The notes: generated from the sequence alone by a model not told the origin. 64,000 nucleotides of DNA from Streptomyces caelestis (GCF_014205255.1 NZ_JACHNE010000001.1:3162001-3226000); one strand, 5' to 3'. Counted from the stretch's first letter, positions 26,866 to 36,231 are shown. A program made the numbers and translations.

Positions 26866-27750
26866 ATGGCGGAAATCATCCAGAAGGACGGCACGTGGGC
26901 CTTCGACGGCGACGCCCTGCGGCTGACCCCCGGGCGGGACAGGAACGTCAGTGTGCTGCGCAGGGAGCTTGGTGAACTGCTCGTCCCGTTAGGGGCGTTG
27001 GCCGGGATCTCCTTCGAGCAGGGCAAGAAGACGGGGCGGCTCAGGCTTCGCCTGCGCGACGGCGCCGACCCGCTGCTGCACGCCACGGGCGGCCGGCTCA
27101 CCGAGCCCCACGACCCGTACCAGCTGATCGTGGAGTCCGACCGCTACGGAGTCGCCGAGTACTTCACGGACGAGGTCCGTAACGCCCTGCTCCTCGACCA
27201 GGTCCCCGCCGACCCGGTCGACGAGTATCTGCTGCCGGGCCCCTCCGTCCCGCTGTCGGTCTCCGCCGGAGACGGCACCGCCGGCTTCGACGGCGAGCGC
27301 ATACGCCTGGAGTGGAACTGGAAGACGGAGGACGCCAAGGCCGCCGCCGGTGCCCGCACGCTCGCGCTCACCGACATCACGGGCGTGGAGTGGCAGCCTG
27401 CGGCCGGCCTGGAGAACGGCTACCTCCGCTTCACCGTGCGGAACGCGCCGACCAAGGCCCCGCCCAAGTACGACCCCAACGCCGTGGAGCTGTGGGGCTT
27501 CAAGAAGGACCCGCTGATGGCGCTGGTCGCGGCGGCGGTCCAGGCCAGGCTTCCGCACCCGGCCCGGGCCGCCGCCGGTGACGTGGTGGACGCGCGACCG
27601 GAACTGCCTTCTCCTCCGGTCGCCTCCGCCGAGGACGATCACGACGCCCTGCTGCGCCGCCTGCGCGAGCTCGGTGAGCTGCACCGCACGGGCGTGCTGA
27701 CGGACGACGAGTTCGCGCTGGCCAAGCAGGCGATCCTCAAGCGGATGTAG
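26866..27750 (+). CDS. DUF4429/SHOCT-domain protein
   Basis: 294 residues, cytoplasmic. Two copies of a ~110-residue PH-like domain: one begins near residue 10 (GTWAFDGDALRLTPGRD), the other near 135 (GTAGFDGERIRLEWNWKTED), each with a structurally similar ending (LIVESDR; LRFTVRN). The last 35 residues, LLRRLRELGELHRTGVLTDD and EFALAKQAIL, are a SHOCT domain. The biochemical role is unknown; such proteins are common and single-gene in streptomycetes. ATG 26866 has no strong ribosome site. Transcribed after the desD terminator, so probably separate from the des operon. Confidence 0.75.
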   Translation: MAEIIQKDGTWAFDGDALRLTPGRDRNVSVLRRELGELLVPLGALAGISFEQGKKTGRLRLRLRDGADPLLHATGGRLTEPHDPYQLIVESDRYGVAEYFTDEVRNALLLDQVPADPVDEYLLPGPSVPLSVSAGDGTAGFDGERIRLEWNWKTEDAKAAAGARTLALTDITGVEWQPAAGLENGYLRFTVRNAPTKAPPKYDPNAVELWGFKKDPLMALVAAAVQARLPHPARAAAGDVVDARPELPSPPVASAEDDHDALLRRLRELGELHRTGVLTDDEFALAKQAILKRM

Positions 27751-27763
27751 CACCCTCGGGACG

Positions 27764-29338
27764 CTACTTCGCCCGGCGCGCCACCGTGAAGTGGTCCACC
27801 TGGTCACCGGTCTCGGCGATGCCGCGCACCGTGAGCGTGGCCAGGCGTCCCTTCGGCGCGGGGGTGACGTCCACGCGCAGGAAGGAGTAGTCGAGGTAGC
27901 GCACCCGGGACCAGGTGACGGTCTCGTTCTGCTTGCCGCCCTTGACGTTGACGAACGAGGACACGGAGTCCACGTCGTGCTCGTTGCCCTCGTACGACAG
28001 TGGGGCGCTGAACGCGTAGAGGCTGCGGCCCGCCGCACCCGCCGTCACGTACACCACGCCGTCGGTCTCCGGGTAGGCCGTGCCGCCGATCGGGAGCTTC
28101 TTGGTGACCTTGCCGTCCTTGATGACGTCGGTGCGCTCGTACTGGTGGTTGTGGCCGTTGATGACGAGGTCCACGGTGTACTTCTCGAACAGCGGCACCC
28201 ACTCCTGCCGGACCCCGCCCTCGGAGGCGTGAGAGGTGGAGGTGCAGTAGGCGCAGTGGTGGAAGAAGACGACGATGAAGTCGATGTCGTGCGCGGCCCG
28301 GTACTTCTTCAGCCGGGCCTCCAGCCACTTGGTCTGGGTGCCGCCGGAGATGCCCAGGTTGGCCGGGATCTCGAAGGAGACGTCGTTGGCGTCGAGAGAG
28401 ATGACCGCCGTGTTGCCGTGGACGAAGGAGTAGACGCCCGGCAGGTTCTCCTTGTCGGGGCCGTTGTCCGGGAGGGTCCAGCGGGCCTCCTCGCCGCCGT
28501 AGCCGTTGGGCGAGTACCAGGCCTCCATGTCGTGGTTGCCGTAGGCGGGCATCCACGGCACGGACTTGGCGACCGACTCGGTCTGGGCGAGGAACTGGTC
28601 CCACACGCGCGAGTCGAAGCCGGTGTCGTCACTCCTGCCCTGGCCGGTCGGGTCGCCGTACGCGATGTCACCGGCGTGCAGGTGGAAGGCCGGGTTCTGG
28701 CCGAGCAGCAGGCTGTTGTTGGCGAGCGCGTGGTAGCTGACGCCCTCGTCACCGAAGGCCGTGAAGGTGAAGGGCGTCTTGTGCGCGGGGGCGGTGGTGA
28801 AGGTGCCGAGGGTGCCCAGCAGGTGGGGTTCGGCCGGGTCGAAGCCCTGGTGGCCGACGCCGTAGTAGTACGTCCGGCCCGGGCGCAGGTGGGTCAGCTT
28901 GGCGTGGACGTAGTACTGGGTGTGGTTGCCGCTCGCGCCGACACCGGCGGGCGTGAAGAGGGTTCGGACCTCGGCGTCGATCTTCCGGGAGAGGTCCCAG
29001 GGGTGGGCGCCGACCCGGATGAACGGCTTCTTGACGGCGACCGGGACCTGCCAGGAGACGGTCATCTCCGTGCGCGGGTCGGTGCCGTAGGCGAGGTGCC
29101 GGCCGAAGGGGGCCACATGGGCGCCGTCGACGGTCTCGACGGCGGTCCGCCCGCTCGGAACGGCGGCCTGGGCGGTGGCGCCCGGTACGAACGCGCCACC
29201 CGCGACGGCGCCGAGCGTGACGGCGCCGCCTCTGATCATCGTGCGCCGGGAGAACCGGGCGCGCAGGTACTCGTGCTGCTCGGCCATGCTCATGCGTTCG
29301 GCGAGCCGCTCGGGTATGCCCATACGAGGAATGTCCAT
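27764..29338 (-). CDS. Secreted purple acid phosphatase-like metallophosphoesterase
   Basis: 524 residues with an N-terminal twin-arginine signal (FSRRTMIRGGAVTLGAVAGG, about residues 31-50). A fibronectin-like N-domain (about 80-200) precedes the metallophosphoesterase domain with FGDEGVSYH, AGDIAYGD, YGNHDMEAWY, VVFFHHCAYC and VINGHNHQYERT, giving the dimetal ligands of purple acid phosphatases. Exported phosphatase for phosphate scavenging is the likely role. ATG 29338 is chosen; a TTG 9 bases earlier is the only longer option. Converges on the SHOCT gene with 13 bases between. Confidence 0.88.
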   Translation of the reverse strand: MDIPRMGIPERLAERMSMAEQHEYLRARFSRRTMIRGGAVTLGAVAGGAFVPGATAQAAVPSGRTAVETVDGAHVAPFGRHLAYGTDPRTEMTVSWQVPVAVKKPFIRVGAHPWDLSRKIDAEVRTLFTPAGVGASGNHTQYYVHAKLTHLRPGRTYYYGVGHQGFDPAEPHLLGTLGTFTTAPAHKTPFTFTAFGDEGVSYHALANNSLLLGQNPAFHLHAGDIAYGDPTGQGRSDDTGFDSRVWDQFLAQTESVAKSVPWMPAYGNHDMEAWYSPNGYGGEEARWTLPDNGPDKENLPGVYSFVHGNTAVISLDANDVSFEIPANLGISGGTQTKWLEARLKKYRAAHDIDFIVVFFHHCAYCTSTSHASEGGVRQEWVPLFEKYTVDLVINGHNHQYERTDVIKDGKVTKKLPIGGTAYPETDGVVYVTAGAAGRSLYAFSAPLSYEGNEHDVDSVSSFVNVKGGKQNETVTWSRVRYLDYSFLRVDVTPAPKGRLATLTVRGIAETGDQVDHFTVARRAK

Positions 29339-29509
29339 GGCGTCCAAAAATCGACGCCTCGGGCAACGAGACCCCGGCCGCCCGGTGGACGCCGCACGAA
29401 CAAGCGCTCATGACGGGTTCAACGTTCCCCCAAAGAAACCCCACGGCTACGTGCCCGAAACCGGGCAGAATTCTTGCCAAAGCGTCGCCGGTGCCCCAGG
29501 ATCTACCGG

Positions 29510-29767
29510 GTGCACGACGAACTCGTTGATCATCTGACGCGGTCCACTCCCCTCAACCGGGGCGAGGCGCTGCGCGTGATCCAGGACGTGCTCGCCTACT
29601 TCGACGAGACGACCGAGGAGTACGTCCGTCGCCGCCACCGCGAGCTCCAGGCCCAGGGCCTGGTGAACGCGGCGATCTTCGAGCGGATCGAGGCGGATCT
29701 CAAATATCGCGCGGTGGCGCCGCCGGACCTCTCGCTCCGGCAGCTGCGGCGCATCGTCTACGGCTAG
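29510..29767 (+). CDS. Small conserved protein upstream of glmS
   Basis: 85 residues, start GTG 29510 (AGGA lies about 11 bases upstream); an upstream ATG at 29474 is possible but less likely. Sequence is charged and helical: EALRVIQDVLAYFDETTEEY, VRRRHRELQAQGL, RQLRRIVYG at the end. I do not recognise a family with known function. It is 12 bases upstream of glmS and probably co-transcribed, so a link to amino-sugar or cell-wall supply is possible but unproven. Confidence 0.65.
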   Translation: MHDELVDHLTRSTPLNRGEALRVIQDVLAYFDETTEEYVRRRHRELQAQGLVNAAIFERIEADLKYRAVAPPDLSLRQLRRIVYG

Positions 29768-29779
29768 GAATACGTATTC

Positions 29780-31597
29780 ATGTGCGGAATCGTCGGTTAC
29801 ATCGGGAAGCGTGACGTCGCCCCCCTCCTCCTGGAGGGCCTCCAGCGCCTGGAGTACCGCGGCTACGACTCCGCGGGCGTCGTCATCACGTCCCCGAAGG
29901 CCTCCGGCCTGAAAATGGTCAAGGCCAAGGGCCGCGTCCGCGATCTGGAGGCCAAGGTCCCGGCCCGCTTCAAGGGCACGACCGGCATCGCCCACACCCG
30001 CTGGGCCACCCACGGCGCCCCGTCCGACGTCAACGCCCACCCGCACCTGGACGCCGAGGGCAAGGTCGCGGTCGTCCACAACGGCATCATCGACAACGCC
30101 TCCGACCTGCGCCGCAAGCTGGAGGCGGACGGCGTCGAGTTCCTCTCCGAGACCGACACCGAGGTCCTCGTCCACCTCATCGCCCGCTCGCAGGCCACCA
30201 AGCTGGAGGACAAGGTCCGCGAGACCCTCCGGCTCATCGAGGGCACCTACGGCATCGCCGTGCTGCACGCCGACTTCCCCGACCGGATCGTCGTCGCCCG
30301 CAACGGCTCCCCGGTCGTCCTCGGCATCGGCGAGAAGGAGATGTTCGTCGCCTCGGACATCGCCGCGCTGGTCGCCCACACCCGCCAGATAGTCACGCTG
30401 GACGACGGCGAGATGGCCACCCTGAAGGCGGACGACTTCCGCACGTACACGACGGAGGGCACCCGCACCACCGCCGAGCCCACCACCGTGGAGTGGGAAG
30501 CGGCCTCCTACGACATGGGCGGCCACGACACCTACATGCACAAGGAGATCCACGAGCAGGCCGACGCCGTGGACCGCGTGCTGCGCGGCCGCATCGACGA
30601 CCGCTTCTCCACCGTGCACCTGGGCGGCCTCAACCTCGACGCGCGCGAGGCCCGCCGGATCCGCCGCGTGAAGATCCTCGGCTGCGGCACCTCGTACCAC
30701 GCGGGCATGATCGGCGCCCAGATGATCGAGGAGCTGGCCCGCATCCCCGCCGACGCCGAGCCGGCCTCGGAGTTCCGCTACCGCAACGCGGTCGTCGACC
30801 CCGACACCCTCTACATCGCCGTCTCCCAGTCCGGCGAGACCTACGACGTCCTCGCCGCCGTGCAGGAGCTGAAGCGCAAGGGCGCACGGGTCCTGGGCGT
30901 GGTGAACGTGGTCGGCTCCGCGATCGCCCGCGAGGCCGACGGCGGCATCTACGTCCACGCGGGCCCGGAGGTCTGCGTGGTCTCCACGAAGTGCTTCACG
31001 AACACCACGGTCGCCTTCGCGCTCCTCGCCCTCCACCTGGGCCGCACCCGCGACCTCTCGGTCCGCGACGGCAAGCGGATCATCGAGGGCCTGCGCAAGC
31101 TGCCCGCCCAGATCGCCGAGATCATGGAGCACGAGGAGGACGTCAAGAAGCTGGCCCTCCAGTTCGCCGAGGCCCGCTCGATGCTCTTCATCGGCCGGGT
31201 GCGGGGTTACCCGGTGGCCCGCGAGGCCTCCCTGAAGCTCAAGGAGGTCTCCTACATCCACGCCGAGGCCTACCCCGCCTCCGAGCTCAAGCACGGCCCC
31301 CTGGCCCTGATCGAGCCCGCTCTCCCCACGGTCGCGATCGTCCCCGACGACGACCTCCTGGAGAAGAACCGCGCCGCCATGGAGGAGATCAAGGCCCGCA
31401 GCGGCAAGATCCTCGCGGTGGCCCACCAGCACCAGGAGAAGGCCGACGAAACCATCGTCGTCCCCAAGAACGAGGACGAACTCGACCCCATCCTGATGGG
31501 CATCCCCCTCCAGCTCCTGGCGTACCACACGGCACTTGCCCTGGGCCGGGACATCGACAAGCCGAGGAACCTGGCCAAGTCAGTGACGGTTGAGTAG
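29780..31597 (+). CDS. glmS: Glutamine--fructose-6-phosphate aminotransferase
   Basis: 605 residues. Makes glucosamine-6-phosphate from fructose-6-phosphate and glutamine, feeding peptidoglycan synthesis. The N-terminal glutaminase has Cys2 exposed after Met removal (MCGIVGYIGKR), EYRGYDSAG, THTRWATHG-like block (IAHTRWATHG) and VHNGIIDN. Two SIS sugar-isomerase domains follow (GCGTSYHAGM near 298; SQSGETYDVLAAV near 350; FIGRVRGYPVAREASLKLKE near 475) and the C-terminal RNLAKSVTVE. Only 12 bases separate it from the gene upstream, so there is no room for a glmS ribozyme. Confidence 0.95.
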   Translation: MCGIVGYIGKRDVAPLLLEGLQRLEYRGYDSAGVVITSPKASGLKMVKAKGRVRDLEAKVPARFKGTTGIAHTRWATHGAPSDVNAHPHLDAEGKVAVVHNGIIDNASDLRRKLEADGVEFLSETDTEVLVHLIARSQATKLEDKVRETLRLIEGTYGIAVLHADFPDRIVVARNGSPVVLGIGEKEMFVASDIAALVAHTRQIVTLDDGEMATLKADDFRTYTTEGTRTTAEPTTVEWEAASYDMGGHDTYMHKEIHEQADAVDRVLRGRIDDRFSTVHLGGLNLDAREARRIRRVKILGCGTSYHAGMIGAQMIEELARIPADAEPASEFRYRNAVVDPDTLYIAVSQSGETYDVLAAVQELKRKGARVLGVVNVVGSAIAREADGGIYVHAGPEVCVVSTKCFTNTTVAFALLALHLGRTRDLSVRDGKRIIEGLRKLPAQIAEIMEHEEDVKKLALQFAEARSMLFIGRVRGYPVAREASLKLKEVSYIHAEAYPASELKHGPLALIEPALPTVAIVPDDDLLEKNRAAMEEIKARSGKILAVAHQHQEKADETIVVPKNEDELDPILMGIPLQLLAYHTALALGRDIDKPRNLAKSVTVE

Positions 31598-31688
31598 GAA
31601 GCTCTGACCACCGAAGCGAAAATTGAGGAACCCCCGCGGCGAGCAACCACGTCCGCGAGAGCGGCGCCGGTTTAGGCGCAAAAAAGAG

Positions 31689-31727
31689 ACGGACCCCCAC
31701 GTGCTGCCCAAAGCACAGGGGGTCCGT
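31689..31727. terminator. Bidirectional terminator between glmS and a convergent membrane gene
   Basis: ACGGACCCCC (31689-31698) pairs with GGGGGTCCGT (31718-31727); an inner stem GTGCT/AGCAC extends it. It is preceded by a run of A and followed by TTTTC, so it has T-tracts on both strands. Confidence 0.9.
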
Positions 31728-31768
31728 TTTCAGCACCGGGAAGCCGCCCAACTCCCCGGCCTGCGCAG

Positions 31769-32329
31769 CTAACCGGTAGCCGTCACTCCCCGGCCGGCAG
31801 CGCGTCGTGGAAGCGCCGTGGGCCACTGCGCGAGCGCCGCGGTGGCCGCGTACCAGGCGACAGCCCCCGCGGCCACGGCGAACCACCCGCCCACCTTGGC
31901 GAGCCCGTCGTTACCGGCGAACTCGGCGATCGCCATGAGCAACAGGGCGACGAAGAACAGCCCGTGGACCACCTGACCGAACCGCTCCCCACCCGCGAGC
32001 GTCAGAGACAGCACCACGAGGGCGAACAACAGCAGGAAGAACCCGGCCTCATGGCCGGAGGCACCCGTCGACACGGCCCACGTGAACCACAGCGCCCCGA
32101 GCACCGAGAACGCCGTCCCACCGACGGAGTCCCCGCCGCGGAAGGCCAGCAACCCGGCGACGAAAAGCGCGATGCCCCCCACATACCGGGCGATTGACAC
32201 GGCGTCAGCAGCCGACACTCCGTCGATCACGGCGGTATGCCCCAGCCCGAAGGCCAACAGGGTGACTCCCAGGGCGAGTCGACCGGCCACGGTGGTGATT
32301 CCGCTTCCCGCGGAGACGTCTTTGTCCAC
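31769..32329 (-). CDS. GPR1/FUN34/YaaH-family (acetate uptake-type) membrane protein
   Basis: 186 residues with six predicted membrane helices (starting near residues 13, 44, 73, 96, 120 and 148). The pattern of Gly-rich helices with GLGHTAVIDG and GALWFTWAVS resembles the SatP/YaaH acetate and succinate transporter family. The diagnostic N-terminal NPAPLGL motif of that family is replaced by LALGVTLLAFGLG, so transport substrate is uncertain. Minus strand, facing glmS across the terminator; possibly co-transcribed with the universal stress protein gene upstream. Confidence 0.7.
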   Translation of the reverse strand: MDKDVSAGSGITTVAGRLALGVTLLAFGLGHTAVIDGVSAADAVSIARYVGGIALFVAGLLAFRGGDSVGGTAFSVLGALWFTWAVSTGASGHEAGFFLLLFALVVLSLTLAGGERFGQVVHGLFFVALLLMAIAEFAGNDGLAKVGGWFAVAAGAVAWYAATAALAQWPTALPRRAAGRGVTATG

Positions 32330-32452
32330 GGCGGGCTCCCTTCGCGCATGTGCAGTTGTGCGGTGCTCCGTATATGCCCTTCACAAGGGCACAAACACCT
32401 CTACGCGCGAGTAGATTCGCGCGTTGCACAAGGGGAGCAAGGGAGTTGGCGC

Positions 32453-32980
32453 TCAGGGAATGACGATGACCGGCCGCTTCGCCCGCTTGGCGAGCCGTCC
32501 GGCGACGGAGCCGAAGATCCGCCCCACGAGGCCGTGGGTCGACCCGACGACGATCGCGTCGGCCTCGTACTCCCGGCCGACCTCCTCGAGTTCGTGGCAG
32601 ATGTCGCCGCCGCGCTCGACGAGGATCCAGGGCACCTCGGCGAGGTAGTCCGCACAGGCCAGCTCAAGACCGAGCACCTCGGTCCGGTGGTCCGGCACGT
32701 CCACGAACACGGGCGGCTCACAGCCGGCCCACACGGTGGTCGGCAGCCGGTTGGCGACGTGGACGATGATCAGGCCCGACCTGGAGCGATGGGCCATGCC
32801 GATCGCGTACGCCAGGGCGCGCTCACTGGACGTGGAGCCGTCGAAGCCGACGACGACCCCGTGCTTGAAGGCGGGATCGCAGGAGTTGCGTGGCTCTTCC
32901 GCCGCCAGGGGCTCGGCCGCCGTGGGATCGGCGACGGGCCGCTTGCGGTCCGCGGGTTCGAAGAATTCGTGACCGGCCAT
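32453..32980 (-). CDS. Universal stress protein (UspA family)
   Basis: 175 residues, single Usp domain after a ~45-residue charged leader. VVVGFDGSTSSERALAYAIG is the start of the fold; the ATP-binding loop motif appears as VGSTHGLVGRIFGSVAGRLA, near residues 145-164, then RPVIVIP ends the protein. It should bind nucleotide and act in stress or dormancy. ATG 32980 is chosen because the Usp fold plus a short leader starts there; more upstream frame has no ribosome site. Divergent from the small membrane gene at 33287. Confidence 0.85.
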   Translation of the reverse strand: MAGHEFFEPADRKRPVADPTAAEPLAAEEPRNSCDPAFKHGVVVGFDGSTSSERALAYAIGMAHRSRSGLIIVHVANRLPTTVWAGCEPPVFVDVPDHRTEVLGLELACADYLAEVPWILVERGGDICHELEEVGREYEADAIVVGSTHGLVGRIFGSVAGRLAKRAKRPVIVIP

Positions 32981-33286
32981 GGCTGTCTCGGCGTTGTGAT
33001 CCTTTATGGGTGGGACAACATGTGCGGCGGAGCTGTGTCCGGGAATGGTCTTCCCAACCCCATACCCCCAAGGGTACGGCGGCACGCCTCCTTAGCCCAG
33101 ATCCCGCCCGCCGTGCGTGCGGGTTCCAGGGAGCATGCACGAGGCGACGCCCGTAACGCAATGGTTGCTGCGCTGTACAGGCGGTTTGCACGGGATTCAC
33201 TTACGCGTGGAGGGCGGCCCGGTCACACAGTGACCTGCTCACCGGCCACGCGTTGAACTCCGTGAATCACGCCACAGGGAGCACGC

Positions 33287-33619
33287 ATGCCCGGACCTCG
33301 CCCCGCCTCCGAGGCGGACCGCGCGACCCCGCCGCCGCGGGACTCCGCGACGGACGTGGTCCGCTGGGCGGCGTTCAGCTGCCTGCTCGTCCCGGTCGTG
33401 CTGCTCGGCTACGGCGCCTCCCTGGCCGGTGCCGTCGGCACGGCCCTCGGACTCGCGGCCGTCACGGGCGCCTGCCGGGTCCTGCTGCGACAGTCCGAGC
33501 GCGGCGCGGCCCGGCTGGCGGCCGAGGACCGGGCACCCCACCGGGGCCGGCACCACCGCACCGGGACGGGGTCCCACCGCGGCGGACGGCACACTGGCGG
33601 GGATACACCGGTCGCCTGA
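33287..33619 (+). CDS. Small membrane protein, unknown
   Basis: 110 residues: charged N-terminus, one or two membrane helices (WAAFSCLLVPVVLLGYGAS and AGAVGTALGLAAVTGACRVL near 27-66), then a His/Arg/Gly-rich tail (GRHHRTGTGSHRGGRHTGG). Function not recognised. Located between the universal stress gene and adpA, on the adpA strand, 377 bases before adpA. Confidence 0.6.
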   Translation: MPGPRPASEADRATPPPRDSATDVVRWAAFSCLLVPVVLLGYGASLAGAVGTALGLAAVTGACRVLLRQSERGAARLAAEDRAPHRGRHHRTGTGSHRGGRHTGGDTPVA

Positions 33620-33996
33620 CCGGTTTCCGCGCACGCGCCCGCTGCTTTTCAGCCAACTTCTCGCACCCGTGTATCACCCTCCCTGACCACCCTCCAACCC
33701 CCGTTCCACCTGCACGGAAAGGGCCTCAGGGGTGTCGCGCACCCTACGCGGATTGGCCACCGCGACAAGGCGCACTTCCCCGCACGCTCCACGAGTGCAA
33801 CGCTTCGTGATCGAATGCTTCACGCCAAGTTGCCAAGTCGACAATGTGCCGAGTGCCGAACCGGCCACCGCGGCGCAACGGGACACAGTAGATTCGATCT
33901 TGACTGTCTACGGCGGGGGACTCGTGCAGGACCGAGGGGAAACGTGCAGGAGCGACACAACCGAGGAGCCGCGACCACCGAGGGGGGCTTAGCAGG
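33620..33996 (+). promoter_or_regulatory. Long upstream region of adpA
   Basis: 377 bases without a convincing gene. AdpA genes in Streptomyces are known for long regulated leaders and for self-binding. A near match to the AdpA site consensus TGGCSNGWWY occurs on the minus strand at 33818-33827 (TGGCGTGAAG, 9 of 10). Local composition is AT-richer around 33800-33860 and near 33880-33910. Start-codon region has AGGGGGG about 14 bases upstream. Specific promoter boxes were not assigned. Confidence 0.5.
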
Positions 33997-35280
33997 ATGA
34001 GCCACGACTCCACTGCCGCGCCGGAAGCCGCGGCCCGGAAGCTTTCCGGGCGACGCCGCAAGGAGATCGTCGCGGTGCTGCTGTTCAGCGGCGGCCCCAT
34101 CTTCGAGAGTTCCATACCGTTGTCGGTGTTCGGGGTTGACCGCCAGGACGCCGGCGTACCGCGCTACCGACTGCTGGTGTGCGGCGGCGAGGACGGTCCG
34201 CTACGGACCACAGGGGGACTCGAACTCACCGCACCGCATGGCCTGGAAGCGATCTCGCGCGCGGGCACGGTCGTCGTACCGGCCTGGCGTTCGATCACTT
34301 CTCCGCCACCGGAGGAGGCGCTCGACGCGCTGCGTCGCGCCCACGAGGAGGGCGCCCGCATCGTCGGGCTGTGCACCGGCGCCTTCGTCCTCGCGGCGGC
34401 AGGCCTGCTGGACGGCCGCCCCGCGACGACACACTGGATGTACGCGCCGACGCTGGCGAAACGCTATCCGTCGGTGCACGTGGACCCGCGTGAGCTGTTC
34501 GTCGACGACGGCGACGTGCTGACGTCGGCGGGCACCGCGGCAGGCATCGACCTGTGCCTGCACATCGTGCGCACGGACCACGGCAACGAGGCCGCGGGGG
34601 CCCTGGCCCGGCGCCTCGTCGTGCCCCCGCGCCGAAGCGGCGGCCAGGAGCGCTATCTCGACAGGTCTTTACCGGAGGAGATCGGCGCCGACCCGCTCGC
34701 CGAGGTCGTCGCCTGGGCGCTGGAGCACCTCCACGAACAGTTCGACGTGGAGACGCTGGCGGCACGCGCGTACATGAGCCGTCGTACGTTCGACCGCCGC
34801 TTCCGCTCCCTGACCGGGAGTGCCCCGCTGCAGTGGCTGATCACGCAGCGGGTGCTCCAGGCGCAGCGCCTGCTGGAGACGTCGGACTACTCGGTGGACG
34901 AGGTGGCGGGGCGCTGCGGCTTCCGGTCGCCGGTCGCCCTGCGCGGGCACTTCCGCCGCCAGTTGGGCTCGTCGCCGGCCGCATACCGGGCGGCGTACCG
35001 CGCCCGTCGCCCCCAGGGCGAGCGGCCGCAGGACACCGAGGCCGCCCAGGGCGGACCGGGGTCCGGCATGCCGGGCCACGGCGGGCATCCCGGCCAGCAG
35101 GTCCAGCCGCCCGGCTCGCTGCACCCGGAGCACCCCGTCCCGCTCCAGTCCCGCCGTACGGCGGCGGCGAGCGCGGTCGGATCGTCCCCGGCCCTGTCCG
35201 CGTCGAGCGCGTCCGACAACGGGCGGGAGGCGTACGTGCCGAGCCGGGCGAGTCTGCCGGGGCAGCGCAGCGCGACGTGA
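33997..35280 (+). CDS. adpA: AdpA/BldH, AraC-family pleiotropic activator of development and secondary metabolism
   Basis: 427 residues. An N-terminal DJ-1/PfpI-like dimerisation domain (about 20-205; IVGLCTGAFVLAAAGLLDGR) is joined to an AraC-type DNA-binding domain (about 230-335; DVETLAARAYMSRRTFDRRF and SVDEVAGRCGFRSPVALRGH). A rare leucine TTA codon is codon 225 (34669-34671) at the junction of the two domains. In Streptomyces only tRNA-Leu(UAA) from bldA reads this codon, so translation should depend on bldA. The C-terminal ~90 residues are Pro/Gln/Gly-rich. orn follows in the same direction. Confidence 0.96.
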   Translation: MSHDSTAAPEAAARKLSGRRRKEIVAVLLFSGGPIFESSIPLSVFGVDRQDAGVPRYRLLVCGGEDGPLRTTGGLELTAPHGLEAISRAGTVVVPAWRSITSPPPEEALDALRRAHEEGARIVGLCTGAFVLAAAGLLDGRPATTHWMYAPTLAKRYPSVHVDPRELFVDDGDVLTSAGTAAGIDLCLHIVRTDHGNEAAGALARRLVVPPRRSGGQERYLDRSLPEEIGADPLAEVVAWALEHLHEQFDVETLAARAYMSRRTFDRRFRSLTGSAPLQWLITQRVLQAQRLLETSDYSVDEVAGRCGFRSPVALRGHFRRQLGSSPAAYRAAYRARRPQGERPQDTEAAQGGPGSGMPGHGGHPGQQVQPPGSLHPEHPVPLQSRRTAAASAVGSSPALSASSASDNGREAYVPSRASLPGQRSAT

Positions 35281-35293
35281 GGTGAGCCGGTGA

Positions 35294-35330
35294 CCGGGCC
35301 CGCGCGGAGGAGATCTCCGCGCGGGCCCGG
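35294..35330 (+). terminator. Hairpin terminator after adpA
   Basis: Perfect 16-base arms CCGGGCCCGCGCGGAG (35294-35309) and CTCCGCGCGGGCCCGG (35315-35330), 5-base loop, 13 bases after the adpA stop. No T-run. Confidence 0.8.
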
Positions 35331-35439
35331 CGCCGTATCGGAGCGAGTACGCCCTTGATCACGAGGCGGGAGCGCCTTTGGCCACGAGGTCACCGCACGG
35401 TCGGCTCAGCCCGGAGCGGCTCCCCGTAAGGTGAGACAC

Positions 35440-36042
35440 ATGAACGATCGCATGGTGTGGATCGACTGCGAGATGACCGGCCTCTCGCTGTCGGACGACG
35501 CGCTCATCGAGGTGGCCGCCCTCGTCACCGACTCCGAGCTGAACGTGCTCGGCGAGGGCGTGGACATCGTCATCCGGCCGCCGGACCGGGCGCTGGAGAC
35601 GATGCCGGAGGTGGTGCGTCAGATGCACACCGCGTCCGGGCTGCTCGCCGAGCTGGCGGACGGCACGACGCTGAAGGACGCCGAGGAGCAGGTCCTGACG
35701 TACGTCAGGGAGTTCGTCAAGGAGCCGGGCAAGGCCCCGCTGTGCGGCAACTCCGTCGGCACGGACCGCGGCTTCCTGCTGCGTGACATGCCGACGCTGG
35801 AGGACTACCTGCACTACCGGATCGTCGACGTGTCGTCGATCAAGGAGCTGGCCCGCCGCTGGTATCCGCGGGCGTACTTCAACAGCCCGAAGAAGAACGG
35901 CAACCACCGCGCGCTCGCCGACATCCGCGAGTCCATCGCGGAGCTGCGCTACTACCGCGAGGCCGTCTTCGTCCCGCAGCCCGGGCCCGACTCGGACACC
36001 GCGAAGAAGATCGCCGCGAAGCACGTCCTGCCTGCTCAGTAG
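35440..36042 (+). CDS. orn: Oligoribonuclease
   Basis: 200 residues, DEDDh 3'-5' exoribonuclease that degrades 2-5 nucleotide RNA ends and pGpG, the product of c-di-GMP breakdown. Catalytic residues: Asp9 and Glu11 in WIDCEMTGL, Asp109 in GTDRGF, His156 and Asp161 in NHRALADIRESI. Start ATG 35440 is preferred over the GTG/ATG options upstream. In Streptomyces orn lies downstream of adpA and affects growth and development. It closes the nucleotide loop for c-di-GMP genes such as cdgA in this window. Confidence 0.95.
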   Translation: MNDRMVWIDCEMTGLSLSDDALIEVAALVTDSELNVLGEGVDIVIRPPDRALETMPEVVRQMHTASGLLAELADGTTLKDAEEQVLTYVREFVKEPGKAPLCGNSVGTDRGFLLRDMPTLEDYLHYRIVDVSSIKELARRWYPRAYFNSPKKNGNHRALADIRESIAELRYYREAVFVPQPGPDSDTAKKIAAKHVLPAQ

Positions 36043-36157
36043 CCGTACCGGGGGCTCGCGGAGGGGCGCCGCGAAAGCTGGGCGCGAGCACCCCTTCGGA
36101 CCCTGTACACTTTTTCTCGGCCGGTCGGGGAAAGTCACTGACCTCCAAGCCGGTCAT

Positions 36158-36231
36158 GGTGGGTGTAGCTCAGCTGGTAGAGCACCTGGTTGTGGTCCAG
36201 GATGCCGCGGGTTCGAGTCCCGTCACTCACC
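36158..36231 (+). tRNA. tRNA-His (GTG)
   Basis: Acceptor stem GTGGGTG (36159-36165) pairs with CACTCAC (36224-36230). Anticodon stem CCTGG/CCAGG holds loop TTGTGGT with anticodon GTG at 36192-36194; T-arm GGGTTCGAGTCCC follows. The extra 5' G at 36158 pairs with discriminator C73 (36231), the hallmark of tRNA-His. CCA is not encoded. Confidence 0.95.

Noticed and set aside
29768..29779. glmS ribozyme or other riboswitch before glmS
   Set aside because: Only 12 bases separate the upstream stop from the glmS ATG; no structured leader can fit there.
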